From NCBI GenBank assembly GCA_026390575.1, contig JAPLFR010000016.1, positions 248,001 through 312,000 of the forward strand: a stretch of DNA of 64,000 bases, given 5' to 3'. The stretch is from Ignavibacteriales bacterium. GTDB taxonomy: Bacteria; Bacteroidota; Ignavibacteria; UBA10030. Positions 46,301 through 54,539 of this stretch are shown here, in pieces. Every line of letters starts with the position of its first letter. The stretch's first letter is position 1. A program made the translations under genes and the position numbers. The notes beneath the pieces are model-generated. The model searched no databases, had not been told where the DNA came from, and saw nothing but the letters and a program-made list of their open reading frames with translations.

Positions 46301-47392
46301 ACAAGAGTTTAATTGATCGATAATCCTTCTTGGAGAGAAATCAGCACCATGAAAATCCAATGCTAAATGCTCTAATCCAGACCTTTCAAGTCTTTGTTTT
46401 ACTACTTCAAGCGCTGCACGCTTCTCTGCAACGAAAAGAACTTTCTTTCCTTCTGCTACTAATGCAGCGATTGTATTTGCGATAGTTTGGCTTTTTCCTG
46501 TTCCTGGCGGCCCTTGCACAACACCGTTTTGACCTTTGCGAATTGCCAAGATTGCATTTTGCTGACTCGAATCAGCATCGATAATTAATAATTCGTTCTT
46601 TGGCTCATTTTTATCAAATTCAATCGGATTTAAATTCTCTCGATTTTTGCTTAATAATTCCTGCGCCTTTAAGTCTCCAGCTATTGCTGCGATCAGATCA
46701 TGAGAGATCATCAGTTCACCGCAATCCTGTAAATCACGAACCATTGCCATCTTCTGAAAAGAAAAATTCCCAATTACCGCACACTCTTCTACTTTAAAAC
46801 CTGGGACATTATTACATTTCTTTATTACACCTCCGATCAACTCTGCTGGATTAAAACAATCATTCGAAGCAGTGTCAATGATGGCATCTCCATCTATTTC
46901 AACTCCATAGTTGTCTTCTAAAACCTTAATGAGGACAATATTAAATTGAGGATCGCCATCCTGTAAAATGAGGAAATCTTTTTGTTCCCTTCCTCGCTTT
47001 TCAATCTTTAAGGGAAACAAAACAAGTGGGGCGCGAGTCGGTATCCCTCCATCTACCGAATCCCAGCTTGCTAATCCAATTGCCATAAAAAGAGTCTGTA
47101 AACCTTTTTCCTCCACATTAGCGGTGTTACGTTTAATAATCTCTCGCAATTTCGCGGCTTGCTGAATACGATCTTCTTCCTTAAATAAATTGGAGAGATT
47201 GAATGAAGCACCACAAAAGAATTTTCTAAGGTTTTCATTATCAAGATCTCCCAGCATTAATGTTCCCGTCTTGAGATCTTTATAATAAAGTAAATTGTTT
47301 CTCCTGCTCTTATCAATAAGCCGATTTATCCAACCTAGACGAGCTTTCTCGATCTTAATTTTTCTCTCGGTGGAATATTCTGGATCATTCAT
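43394..47392 (-). CDS. DUF4011-superfamily I helicase-Vsr-like nuclease defence protein
   Basis: 1332-residue multidomain protein. The N-terminal DUF4011-type segment (ARLGWINRLIDKSRRNNLLYY) is followed by an SF1 helicase with Walker A GPPGTGKS at 294-301, DEASQ at 834-838, GDRHQLPPTTFF and VTRARNRC. Next comes a Vsr/MTES_1575-type endonuclease domain (RIDFAVV, E1173-C-D1175-G, then YHSSPTATERD) and a DUF3320-like C-terminus. This architecture is known from predicted and tested anti-phage genes. It stands alone on the minus strand next to the toxin-antitoxin pair. The ribosome-binding site is weak. It would translocate on nucleic acid and nick or cut it. Confidence 0.85.
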   Translation of the reverse strand: MNDPEYSTERKIKIEKARLGWINRLIDKSRRNNLLYYKDLKTGTLMLGDLDNENLRKFFCGASFNLSNLFKEEDRIQQAAKLREIIKRNTANVEEKGLQTLFMAIGLASWDSVDGGIPTRAPLVLFPLKIEKRGREQKDFLILQDGDPQFNIVLIKVLEDNYGVEIDGDAIIDTASNDCFNPAELIGGVIKKCNNVPGFKVEECAVIGNFSFQKMAMVRDLQDCGELMISHDLIAAIAGDLKAQELLSKNRENLNPIEFDKNEPKNELLIIDADSSQQNAILAIRKGQNGVVQGPPGTGKSQTIANTIAALVAEGKKVLFVAEKRAALEVVKQRLERSGLEHLALDFHGADFSPRRIIDQLNSCLDKIKLSSAIDSHLDHQKLINLREKLNKHVQELHKRRTPSGFSIYQLQGKVLLTSVEARLETRWNIQELKEFTPEVLQRLNNLFIDASGFEDLFLRTSYSKWNGAKIPNGHIADDVLNLSKTIFESAIPNLEKALQKSFSGTTLIIPTEIMSIEKMITIVCGCNTILKDYKPGFFRINFDDITTSLKPLEHRYSTIWHYITDERFRKSRKTIKDIQTKTTFLGKDIFKDLRQAKKMLEDWRTISKIKDSYPTRQIDVDEIWRCLTHLAVLVKKHDNFFEESRVGLNELNSIYQVSKELYNDSQTVRTMPKLYKIENEISSLGANELVSELRRKKIGSQYWTEALYYIWYQSCLDDIFKSDADLSGFKGSAHSKYVEEFKNLDKKRQKIAEAIIRHNHASNAIKRMNNCYAQTQLIQRESQKRKRLMPLRKLLAEAEDVVTALFPCWMASPLSISQVTKVSNQLFDVVLFDEASQVLPEDAIPAILRAKQVVVAGDRHQLPPTTFFASIDDDTDKDVDFDSVSEGYESILDLMTTFLEPWWLEWHYRSKDERLIAFSNHHIYSDRLVSFPSAREEEAIRHVLVEQKFLSDIDEDSSSDEVKKVVELIMDHAEKRPNESLGVITMGLKHAKRLEAEFEKRAELRADLDSFFSSEKTERFFIKNLERVQGDERDAIIISIGYGKDRSGKLPHRFGPLLFEGGERRLNVAVTRARNRCTLVSSFSHHDIDLQRAKGKGIELLHHYIEFMQSDGKRLSDVGSSGILMNEFEKDVYDTLGSHNIRLIPQYGSSKYRIDFAVVHPDKPGQMIMALECDGAAYHSSPTATERDRIRQNHLEALGWNFYRIWSTDWFLRKHQEKERFLSAYGDLMKRFEKGNVFPRGEEKSKEEFSNYAPTNGIRRGNPPRIAKGIPIDNYRYEQLVALIDWIMSDGMMRTDQEIINEAVQFLGYKRTGSKIQEFLKDAIKSSKKGK

Positions 47393-47417
47393 AGAGATTG
47401 GTATAAGTAGTCTTCTG

Positions 47418-47457
47418 TCGTCCTCTTTGATTCATTTCAATACGATGTATTGGACGA
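47418..47457. promoter_or_regulatory. Nested palindrome upstream of the helicase-nuclease gene
   Basis: CAATAC-GAT-GTATTG (47438-47452) is a perfect dyad, and TCGTCC (47418-47423) pairs with GGACGA (47452-47457) around it. It lies 26-65 bases before the helicase start and could be an operator or a leader hairpin. No promoter boxes are convincing. Confidence 0.35.
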
Positions 47458-47528
47458 CTTGCATAAGTAATGTAGCCAAAACATTTCTTGGCATCAAGCG
47501 TTTTGCCTACCGACTCTTTAAAAACAAC

Positions 47529-47560
47529 AGCGCCTGACACACTACCAGATGCCAGGCGCT
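47529..47560 (-). terminator. Probable terminator of lhgO
   Basis: AGCGCCTG (47529-47536) pairs with CAGGCGCT (47553-47560); on the minus strand the stem is followed by TGTTGTTTTT. It lies about 30 bp after the lhgO stop, but inside the boundary set by the 19-bp repeat. Confidence 0.55.
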
Positions 47561-47588
47561 TAGGGTAAAATCCCGAATTCTCTTCTTA

Positions 47589-47607
47589 ATTTAAAACAGC
47601 AACTTCT
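47589..47607. repeat. Right direct repeat of the defence island (3' end of lhgO)
   Basis: Identical to 42045-42063. On the minus strand it encodes the last residues of lhgO (EKLLF and stop), so the repeat is the intact host-gene end. Confidence 0.75.
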
Positions 47608-48703
47608 CCACATACCGCGCAATTGCCGGCGATGACGTTAATCCCGGCGAATCAATTCCAATCAAGTTCACAAATCCTGAGAGACCGCGAGCCGTTTCAT
47701 GAACGATGACAAAATCGCGCGGCGGTTTCCCTTTCTTCTGGAGTTTCGGACGAATACCGCTCATATCCGGCGAGATATCTTCATCAGTGATGCCTGGTAA
47801 AATTCGGCGAATGGATTCGGCAAACGCATGCCGCTTGTTCTCTGCTACATAATAATCGAGCGTGCGGCCATCAAGATATTCTACATCGGGACCGAACTTC
47901 AACCTTCCTCCCCAATCCATGAGTGCATGTATGCCAAGCCCTTCGTTCACCGGAACGGGATACACAAGCCGTGATATAAGCTTTGCCTTGGATGGTGCTA
48001 TTGCAAAGTACGACCCTTTGACATAATTCAACCGCAAATCTTCTTTATCGATATCAATGCCGATCATCTGTGCGATGAGATCGGAACCAAGTCCAGCCGC
48101 ATTGATGACGATCTCACTTGTTATACTCGACCTGTTTCCTGCTTCATCCAAAACAATTTCATGTTCACTATGAACTTGCCGAATGTCAACAACGTGGCAC
48201 CGATGCTGAATCGTTCCGCCATATGATTGCGTCGTATGGAAATAATAATCCATCAGATCATGTACGCTAATAACACCTGTGAGCGGCGAGAAGAGCGCAC
48301 CTTCCGTTCGAATGTTCGGTTCTAACTTCAACGCTGCAGTTTTATCAAGAAGCTGTAATTCCACTCCATTCTTTGCTGCATTCTGCTGAATACCTTCAAG
48401 CTTCGCCAATTCTGTCGTCGTTGTTGCGGTGATCAGTTTTGTCAACGGTTTAAAAGCGATATCGTGCGCTTTGCAGAGAGCGTATAACTCATCCCTTCCT
48501 TCAACACATAACCGCGCTTTCAACGAGCCTAGTTCATAATATATGCCTGCGTGTATCACCTCGCTATTACGGCTTGAAGTTTCCATTCCATACTTTTCAT
48601 TCTTTTCGAGAAGAAGAAGATTGGGATGTCGTTCAGAAAGGCGCGCAGCAATTGCAAGTCCAACCACACCAGCACCAATTATTGTAATTTCAAAATCTGC
48701 CAT
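47591..48703 (-). CDS. lhgO: L-2-hydroxyglutarate oxidase LhgO family FAD enzyme
   Basis: 370-residue FAD-dependent oxidoreductase. The dinucleotide motif is IGAGVVGLAIA, followed by SSRNSEVIHAGIYYELGSLKA, AGLGSDLIAQ and the C-terminal GIDSPGLTSSPAIA. These match the LhgO/L2HGDH branch of the DAO family. It oxidises L-2-hydroxyglutarate and passes electrons to the quinone pool. The last codons form the 19-bp repeat that bounds the neighbouring defence island. The DinB-type gene is divergent, 124 bp away. Confidence 0.88.
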   Translation of the reverse strand: MADFEITIIGAGVVGLAIAARLSERHPNLLLLEKNEKYGMETSSRNSEVIHAGIYYELGSLKARLCVEGRDELYALCKAHDIAFKPLTKLITATTTTELAKLEGIQQNAAKNGVELQLLDKTAALKLEPNIRTEGALFSPLTGVISVHDLMDYYFHTTQSYGGTIQHRCHVVDIRQVHSEHEIVLDEAGNRSSITSEIVINAAGLGSDLIAQMIGIDIDKEDLRLNYVKGSYFAIAPSKAKLISRLVYPVPVNEGLGIHALMDWGGRLKFGPDVEYLDGRTLDYYVAENKRHAFAESIRRILPGITDEDISPDMSGIRPKLQKKGKPPRDFVIVHETARGLSGFVNLIGIDSPGLTSSPAIARYVEKLLF

Positions 48704-48789
48704 AGGTTTATTTTATCTCGGAATCATTAGGATGTTTTCTAAAAACACTATTAAAATACTAAATCGTTGTTCAAAGGACACTCAAAATC

Positions 48790-48818
48790 TTGACAGACTC
48801 CTTTTTGCTCCGTATGTT
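48790..48818 (+). promoter_or_regulatory. Sigma-70-type promoter of the DinB/MFS operon
   Basis: TTGACA (48790-48795), a 17-bp spacer and TATGTT (48813-48818). The predicted start near 48825 is only a few bases before the ATG at 48828, and no ribosome-binding site is visible, which suggests a nearly leaderless mRNA. Confidence 0.5.
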
Positions 48819-48827
48819 ACAAATACT

Positions 48828-49310
48828 ATGAAATCAAACAAAGAAATATATCTCTTGCTTCAACTCATCGGTGAGGCATACGAGAAGCGCGCGTGGCAAG
48901 GAACAAATCTACGCGGCTCTCTTCGCGGATTATCCGCACAAGAGGCGGCATGGCGTCCGGGATCAGACCGGCACAACATATGGGAGATTGTGCTTCATGC
49001 GGCTTATTGGAAATACATCGTCAGGCGGCGCATACTTGGAGAGAAGAAAGGCTCATTTCCATTAAAAGGAAGTAATTGGATTAAACGCCCGCTTGTCATG
49101 AGCGAGAATGCGTGGCGTGAAGACCTCCGTTTACTTGATGAAATGCATTGCTCGATGTACGAAGCGATCGCTCTGCTCAAGCCATCCGATCTCAATCGAA
49201 AACCTGCCGGCAGTAAATTCACAAATGCATCCATTATTTCCGGAATTGCCTGCCATGATGTGTACCATACCGCACAAATTCAATTGCTTAAACGATTGAT
49301 GAAACAATGA
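48828..49310 (+). CDS. DinB-superfamily protein
   Basis: 160 residues forming a DinB-like four-helix bundle. The metal-type histidines are seen in DRHNIWEIVLHAAYWK and in ACHDVYHTAQIQ. A much longer in-frame reading upstream (to 48543) would run antisense through lhgO and is rejected. The ATG at 48828 fits the domain start. The stop overlaps the MFS gene start (ATGA). No substrate can be assigned. Confidence 0.82.
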   Translation: MKSNKEIYLLLQLIGEAYEKRAWQGTNLRGSLRGLSAQEAAWRPGSDRHNIWEIVLHAAYWKYIVRRRILGEKKGSFPLKGSNWIKRPLVMSENAWREDLRLLDEMHCSMYEAIALLKPSDLNRKPAGSKFTNASIISGIACHDVYHTAQIQLLKRLMKQ

Positions 49311-50548
49311 ATGGAAACGCACCTTCCCGAAAACCCATCTGGCGAAAAACCTTCGCCGCGTTGAAACATAGGAATTACCGTTTCTGGTTCTGGGGTCAAA
49401 TGGTATCGTTGTTCGGCACGTGGATGCAGACAACTGCCCAGGGATTTCTTATTTATCAAGTGACGCATTCTTCGGCATATCTTGGGTATGTGGGATTTGC
49501 TTATGGAGTACCATCGTGGTTTTTTATGCTCTATGGCGGCGTTGTTGCAGACCGCGTCTCAAGACGCAAGCTCCTCATCATAACGCAATCTATTATGATG
49601 ATCCTTGCATTTGTCCTTTCAGCACTTGTGTTCACAGACACTGTCCGAGCATGGCATATTCTCGTGCTGGCATTTGGTTTGGGATTGGCCAACGCTTTCG
49701 ATGCACCGGCGCGCCAGGCGTTTGTCTCAGAATTAGTGGATCGTGAAGACTTAACAAATGCTGTTGCGCTCAACGCAACGATGTTTAACACTGCTCTTGT
49801 TATTGGCCCGGCACTTGCCGGCATCATTTATGCCGCTTTTGGACCTGGGTGGTGTTTTGCTGTCAACGGCATCTCATTTATTGCCGTCATTATTGCATTG
49901 ACATCGATGCATTTGCTGCCACCAGCAGAAACTTCGCAACACAGTTCCACGCTCTCGGCATTAAAAGAAGGGATTAATTATGTACGTCATCAACCGACCA
50001 TTCTTGCGCTCATTGGGTTGGTTGCAACGACAAGTATATTCGGAATGTCTCTAGGAACATTGCTCCCTGCATGGTCGGTAAAAATACTCCATGGTAACGC
50101 GGCGACAAACGGCCTTCTCTTTTCTGCCCGCGGTGTTGGTTCTCTTTTTGGAGCATTGACGATAGCTACGCTTGGAAGATCTCATATTCGTGGTAAATTT
50201 ATTACGTTCGGCTCCCTCTGCTTTCCTGTCTTTATTATTTTCTTTGCATTAACATATTGGCTGCCGCTCTCGCTGCTCTTCATGGTCTTTGTGGGCATAG
50301 CAATGATATTTGTTGTTAATTTTTCTAATGCCACCATACAAACGATTGTGCCCGACTCACTGAGAGGACGTGTTATGGGTGTGTACACAACGGTGTTTAT
50401 GGGATCGATGCCGCTTGGTGCACTTCTGCTCGGAACCATTGCTGAACATGCTGGTGAAGCAGAAGCGGCTCTCTTGGGCGCAGGAGTGGCCTTTTTTATT
50501 GCATGCCTCGTTTGGTTTTTGATACCAAAGGTTCGAGCGATAGAATAA
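49307..50548 (+). CDS. MFS transporter of the EntS/MFS_3 type
   Basis: 413 residues with about twelve membrane helices. The N-terminal ALKHRNYRFWFWGQMVSLFGTWMQ and the loop-2/3 motif GGVVADRVSRRKLL, then RGRVMGVYT in the second half, mark the MFS_3 family of exporters (enterobactin exporter EntS and relatives). The natural substrate is unknown. It is co-translated with the DinB-type gene and faces a convergent TRAP operon, with a terminator between. Confidence 0.88.
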   Translation: MNGNAPSRKPIWRKTFAALKHRNYRFWFWGQMVSLFGTWMQTTAQGFLIYQVTHSSAYLGYVGFAYGVPSWFFMLYGGVVADRVSRRKLLIITQSIMMILAFVLSALVFTDTVRAWHILVLAFGLGLANAFDAPARQAFVSELVDREDLTNAVALNATMFNTALVIGPALAGIIYAAFGPGWCFAVNGISFIAVIIALTSMHLLPPAETSQHSSTLSALKEGINYVRHQPTILALIGLVATTSIFGMSLGTLLPAWSVKILHGNAATNGLLFSARGVGSLFGALTIATLGRSHIRGKFITFGSLCFPVFIIFFALTYWLPLSLLFMVFVGIAMIFVVNFSNATIQTIVPDSLRGRVMGVYTTVFMGSMPLGALLLGTIAEHAGEAEAALLGAGVAFFIACLVWFLIPKVRAIE

Positions 50549-50555
50549 ATAAGTA

Positions 50556-50596
50556 TAAAAAAGGGTGAAGCATCTATTTTCTTCTGCTCCACCCTT
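50556..50596 (-). terminator. Terminator between the convergent MFS and TRAP genes
   Basis: AAGGGTGAAGCA (50561-50572) pairs with TGCTCCACCCTT (50585-50596) with one mismatch. On the minus strand a run of A/T-rich T residues follows, so it ends the TRAP operon, and it may serve both directions. Confidence 0.72.
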
Positions 50597-50621
50597 CAAT
50601 CAACATCTTCAAATGTGTTGT

Positions 50622-51902
50622 CTATTGTGTCCCCATCAGTCGTACCAGCCAAAGACTCAAGTCAGGCCAGTAGGTAATCATCATCAATGCGCCAAGCTCG
50701 AGAACGATAAAAACAAGAATCGACTTAACGACATGAAGCATAGGCTTCTTAAATCTCAAGCTCGACATAAAGAGATTCAATCCCACAGGCGGCGTCAGGT
50801 ACCCGATTTCTAAATTCGTGAGAAAGATGATACCGAGATGAACCGGATCGACATTGAACGCGCGCGCAATCGGGAGAATGAGCGGTACCACGACAAATGT
50901 TGCAGAGAAAATATCCAGCATCATTCCAACAATAATAAGAAACCCGTTGAGAATGAGAAGGAATGTTACTTGACTTGAAATTTGAGTCTGCACTAACTCA
51001 AACAAACGCTGCGGTACTTGTTGATCGATCAGATAATTTGTCAGTCCCAGCGCTACACCGAGGATTGAAATAATCGCGCCCACCAGCAGCATCGATTCTT
51101 TCATCACACGGGGCAAATCGCTGAACATTTTCAGGTCGCGATAGATGAACACCTCAACGATGAACACATAGAACGCGGTGATGGCAGATGATTCTGTGGC
51201 AGTGACAAATCCGCCATAAATACCAATGACAATAATGAACGGCAATGGGATTTCCCATGCTACTTCTTTGAGTGCCTTACCAACATTTGACCAGACGAAT
51301 GGAATGCGCGGCACTTTTGCCTGGGCACCTTTGCGCACACTATATGCACCGAGCATTAAAATCAATATAATACCGGGAATGATGCCCGCTATAAATAGCT
51401 TATCGATGCTTACTTCTGCAACCATGCCGTACACTATGATCGGCAAGCTCGGGGGGAACAATAATCCGATACTGCCTGAAGCCGTTACAAGACCAAGTGA
51501 AAATTGTTCGGGATAATGTTCTCTTATCAACATCGGATAGAGCAATCCGCCGAGCGCAACAATCGTAACGCCGGATGCACCGGTGAAAGCAGTGAAGAAC
51601 GCGCATGTAAGTAAGACTACAATTGCCAAACCGCCGGGGATCCAGCCAAACAACGCTTGTGCAAGATTCACCAAACGTTTTGGTGCGTTACTTTCGGCGA
51701 GCATATAGCCTGCAAACGTAAAGAGCGGAATTGCTACTAACGGCGGCATATCGGTAAGGCGATAGAGTTCGATAATCACTGCCGATGTATCAATGCCGGA
51801 ACCATAGAACAAGTATAAAGCCAATGCACCAAAAATTGTAAAAAGCGGGGCACCGCAAAGCGCTACGAGAACAATAATTGCGACAATCAACCAGATACTC
51901 AT
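50622..51902 (-). CDS. dctM: TRAP transporter large permease DctM
   Basis: 426 residues with about twelve helices. The family features IPLFTFAGYMLAES, AFTGASGVTIVALGGLLYP, GSIGLLFPPSLPIIVYG and PVGLNLFMSSLRF are present. It moves an organic acid or related solute inward with sodium, fed by the periplasmic DctP. The start overlaps the DctQ gene by 4 bp. Confidence 0.93.
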   Translation of the reverse strand: MSIWLIVAIIVLVALCGAPLFTIFGALALYLFYGSGIDTSAVIIELYRLTDMPPLVAIPLFTFAGYMLAESNAPKRLVNLAQALFGWIPGGLAIVVLLTCAFFTAFTGASGVTIVALGGLLYPMLIREHYPEQFSLGLVTASGSIGLLFPPSLPIIVYGMVAEVSIDKLFIAGIIPGIILILMLGAYSVRKGAQAKVPRIPFVWSNVGKALKEVAWEIPLPFIIVIGIYGGFVTATESSAITAFYVFIVEVFIYRDLKMFSDLPRVMKESMLLVGAIISILGVALGLTNYLIDQQVPQRLFELVQTQISSQVTFLLILNGFLIIVGMMLDIFSATFVVVPLILPIARAFNVDPVHLGIIFLTNLEIGYLTPPVGLNLFMSSLRFKKPMLHVVKSILVFIVLELGALMMITYWPDLSLWLVRLMGTQ

Positions 51903-52396
51903 ACCGCCGATCCTTTCTGCAGTGCTTTACCTGCATCAAGAATCGCGCGGACAATGAAATGGAATGCCAACAAACCGTATCCCACAGGAATAATAATTTG
52001 TGCATACCATGATGGTATTCCGCTGAAAATTGTATTATTGTTGGTAATTTCAAATTTGATAAATGTCAACGACGCCCGAAACAAGAGGAAACAAACGACG
52101 GCCGCAAATACATCGGACAGTGCTGCCACTGCTCCTTTCAACCGCGTGGGAAGGTATCGAGTAAGAATATCAATATTGATATGACGCTCACCGCTCGTGG
52201 CGAGCGCTGCTCCAAGAAATCCTATCCACAACACGAGATGGCGGAGTAAAACGTCCCCCCACACAAAACCGCCGGAGGAAATGTTTCGCAGTAATACTTG
52301 TCCGAATGCCATAAACAGCATGACAAGAAGGAGAAATATAAGAACCGCACCTTCAATTTTGTTGAAGATGGAATCGATTGTCTTGAGTGTCTTCAT
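51899..52396 (-). CDS. dctQ: TRAP transporter small permease DctQ
   Basis: 165 residues with four helices, typical DctQ: FLLLVMLFMAFGQVLLRN, VWGDVLLRHLVLWIGFLGAALATSGERHINIDIL, and a C-terminal helix. It holds the large permease and interacts with DctP. It overlaps both neighbours by 4 bp, so the three subunits are translated together. Confidence 0.92.
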   Translation of the reverse strand: MKTLKTIDSIFNKIEGAVLIFLLLVMLFMAFGQVLLRNISSGGFVWGDVLLRHLVLWIGFLGAALATSGERHINIDILTRYLPTRLKGAVAALSDVFAAVVCFLLFRASLTFIKFEITNNNTIFSGIPSWYAQIIIPVGYGLLAFHFIVRAILDAGKALQKGSAV

Positions 52397-53394
52397 TTTT
52401 TCTTTGTACTCTTTCTAAAATCTTCTGTAGCTTTCTCAACACGCTTCATAAAATCCTCGTCGTACATCTTACCGACAAGCATCCGGCGTGCACGGATCCC
52501 TGCTTCGACAAAACTCTGGATTTCTTTATCATCGGTTTTTGTAAACGTGATACCGCGTTTCTGCAATTCCGTCAAAGACTTCTTGTTATCTAACCGACCC
52601 GCTTCAGTCAGTTTCTTCATATAAATACTGCCGTTACGCAGAAGAATCTCCTGCAAATCTTTCGGCATCGTATCAAAATATTTTTTTGAGAGAAGCACAG
52701 CGCCGGCTGAACATGTCAATGGAAAATCTACCATATACTTTGCCTGTGTGTACCATTGAAGAGCAATAGCGGCATAAGGCGTTGTGTAGAACGCATTGAT
52801 AAGTCCTGTTTGCAGTGACGTGCGAACGTTGTCAAACGAAAGAGGAATCGGTTTTAGATCCAACGCATGAAACGCTGTCTCCGCAACCGGGTCGCCGTCC
52901 CACACCCACATTTTTATATGTTTTATATCGTCCGGCTTATTGATCGCCGAGTTACTAAAGACATACACAAATCCGACTTCTGCCCAACCGAGCAGTATGT
53001 ATCCATTCGCTTCAAAAGCTTGTTCCATTTCAAAGTTGAACATCTGATAAAGGTTATCTGCTTCTTCGCTGCTGCGAATGAGAAAAGGCGTGTCGAGTAT
53101 TCGCACCTTTGGCACTATTTCACCCATGCCGACACCGGTGAAACCTGCTGCATGCAATTGACCAACACCAATTTTGCGAATGACTGTTTTCTCATCCCCC
53201 TGAACGCCGCTCGGATACATTCGAAATTTTATACGCCCGCCGCTTTCTTTTTGGACAGCAGCGTCTAATTCTTTCATGACATTCATCCAAGTACTGCCTT
53301 CCGGGGCAATGGAGGCGAATTTAATAGTGTACTGCTGGGAGTAACAATTAGAAAAGTAAGAAGTAAAAAGTAAAAGATAAATTAACCGTTTCAT
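52393..53394 (-). CDS. dctP: TRAP transporter substrate-binding protein DctP
   Basis: 333 residues. A signal peptide (MKRLIYLLLFTSYFSNCYS) precedes a DctP domain: TIKFASIAPEGSTWMNVMKEL, GGRIKFRMYPSGVQGDEK, and NAFYTTPYAAIALQWY near the binding site, with the carboxylate-binding arginine region (VRTSLQTG). The solute cannot be named by eye. The TatT gene upstream suggests the TPAT subclass. Confidence 0.92.
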   Translation of the reverse strand: MKRLIYLLLFTSYFSNCYSQQYTIKFASIAPEGSTWMNVMKELDAAVQKESGGRIKFRMYPSGVQGDEKTVIRKIGVGQLHAAGFTGVGMGEIVPKVRILDTPFLIRSSEEADNLYQMFNFEMEQAFEANGYILLGWAEVGFVYVFSNSAINKPDDIKHIKMWVWDGDPVAETAFHALDLKPIPLSFDNVRTSLQTGLINAFYTTPYAAIALQWYTQAKYMVDFPLTCSAGAVLLSKKYFDTMPKDLQEILLRNGSIYMKKLTEAGRLDNKKSLTELQKRGITFTKTDDKEIQSFVEAGIRARRMLVGKMYDEDFMKRVEKATEDFRKSTKKK

Positions 53395-53424
53395 TATTTA
53401 GTGTTCCTTCGAGTAATTTTTTGA

Positions 53425-54282
53425 TTAAAACAATTCACTTTCCTGTGCTAATAATTTTCGTGCTTTCTGCTTTGCGACAACATTCGCAAGTCGAATTTCA
53501 GGTACATCATCTATCGAAGCATCTTCAACCTGTTTCAGTAACGATTCAAACAACGGCTGGTCTTGTGTTGATACAGCGTACGTTCTAGCGTAATACAATT
53601 GTGTCATGAGAAACTTGCCGCCGTTGATCGTGAGAGCTTTCTTAAAGTATTCTTTTGCTTTATCGGGATTTCCGCCAAGCGACCGGGGTGTGGTACCTTC
53701 GATAACACCAAGGAATAAATATGCTCCGCCGTGATAGAAGGATGGATTTTTTTCCGCCACAAATTCAATGAGAGCTTGCACCTTGCTCAAATCGGCAAGG
53801 CCCGCAACATCCGTGCGTGTGATATTGACATAACTGCCCCAGCTAAATGCCGTCCAGAAAATTGCAGGTACATCATCTTTGTCGAAAGTTTTTACCGCCT
53901 CACGGAATGCCGTAATATCTCCATCCATTGCCTCCTTGAACCTCTTGTTTTTCACCAGAATACGCATCCCGTACTCTTTTGCGCGCAAATAAAAAACGCG
54001 GGCACGTTCCACACTATCATCCTCGCAAAAAGCAAGTGCATAGGAATTATATCCCTGTGCAGCAAATAAAAGAAATCGTTCATTCTCCGGATCGCTCTTG
54101 ATCATTGCCTCGATCAGTTTGAGATTACTTCCGAGCGATTCGTGTGCAAGTTGCAGGTCAGATTCCTCGTTGAACGATGCAAATCCATTATCGAGAATAC
54201 CGCCCATCGAATATAACGCAATGGTCTGGATGCAGCCTTCAAACAGAAATGCAGTCGCGATAAACAAAAATATTCGTTTCAT
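53425..54282 (-). CDS. TRAP-associated TatT-like helical-repeat lipoprotein
   Basis: 285 residues. A lipoprotein-like signal (FIATAFLFEGC) is followed by an all-helical TPR-like protein: LLFAAQGYNSYALAFCED, ARVFYLRAKEYGMRIL and YHGGAYLFLGVIEGTTPRSLGG. This is the T component (TatT) of TPAT-type TRAP transporters described in spirochaetes, which pairs with the DctP-like protein. The ATG at 54282 follows AAGGACA. The gene is 30 bp upstream of dctP and starts the operon. Confidence 0.85.
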   Translation of the reverse strand: MKRIFLFIATAFLFEGCIQTIALYSMGGILDNGFASFNEESDLQLAHESLGSNLKLIEAMIKSDPENERFLLFAAQGYNSYALAFCEDDSVERARVFYLRAKEYGMRILVKNKRFKEAMDGDITAFREAVKTFDKDDVPAIFWTAFSWGSYVNITRTDVAGLADLSKVQALIEFVAEKNPSFYHGGAYLFLGVIEGTTPRSLGGNPDKAKEYFKKALTINGGKFLMTQLYYARTYAVSTQDQPLFESLLKQVEDASIDDVPEIRLANVVAKQKARKLLAQESELF

Positions 54283-54311
54283 ATCATTGTCCTTGGTAAA
54301 AAATACAGAAA

Positions 54312-54339
54312 AATATAGGAAAAAATGTGTGTGATTCAA
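54312..54339 (-). promoter_or_regulatory. Candidate promoter of the TRAP operon
   Basis: On the minus strand: TTGAAT (54334-54339), a 16-bp spacer and TATATT (54312-54317). Transcription near 54305 would leave a short leader of about 23 bases that includes the ribosome-binding site. Confidence 0.45.
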
Positions 54340-54539
54340 AGATGAGAGTATGAAGAGTTTTTCATATAGCCAAATTCCCTAAGAATTCTTTTTTCATACC
54401 ATATCACAGGCCACCCTTCCTATTTTGTATGTAATTGATAAATGAAGGGAATTGGGATAGTCTTTACGATGAAGATGACTTATATTTATTGTGTTCCTAT
54501 TAAAAATAGATCTAATTATTGAGAAAAGAAAAAACGACT

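Noticed and set aside
48543-48827. Longer start for the DinB gene at 48543
   Set aside because: The extension runs antisense through the lhgO 5' region and has no domain content; the promoter sequence lies within it.
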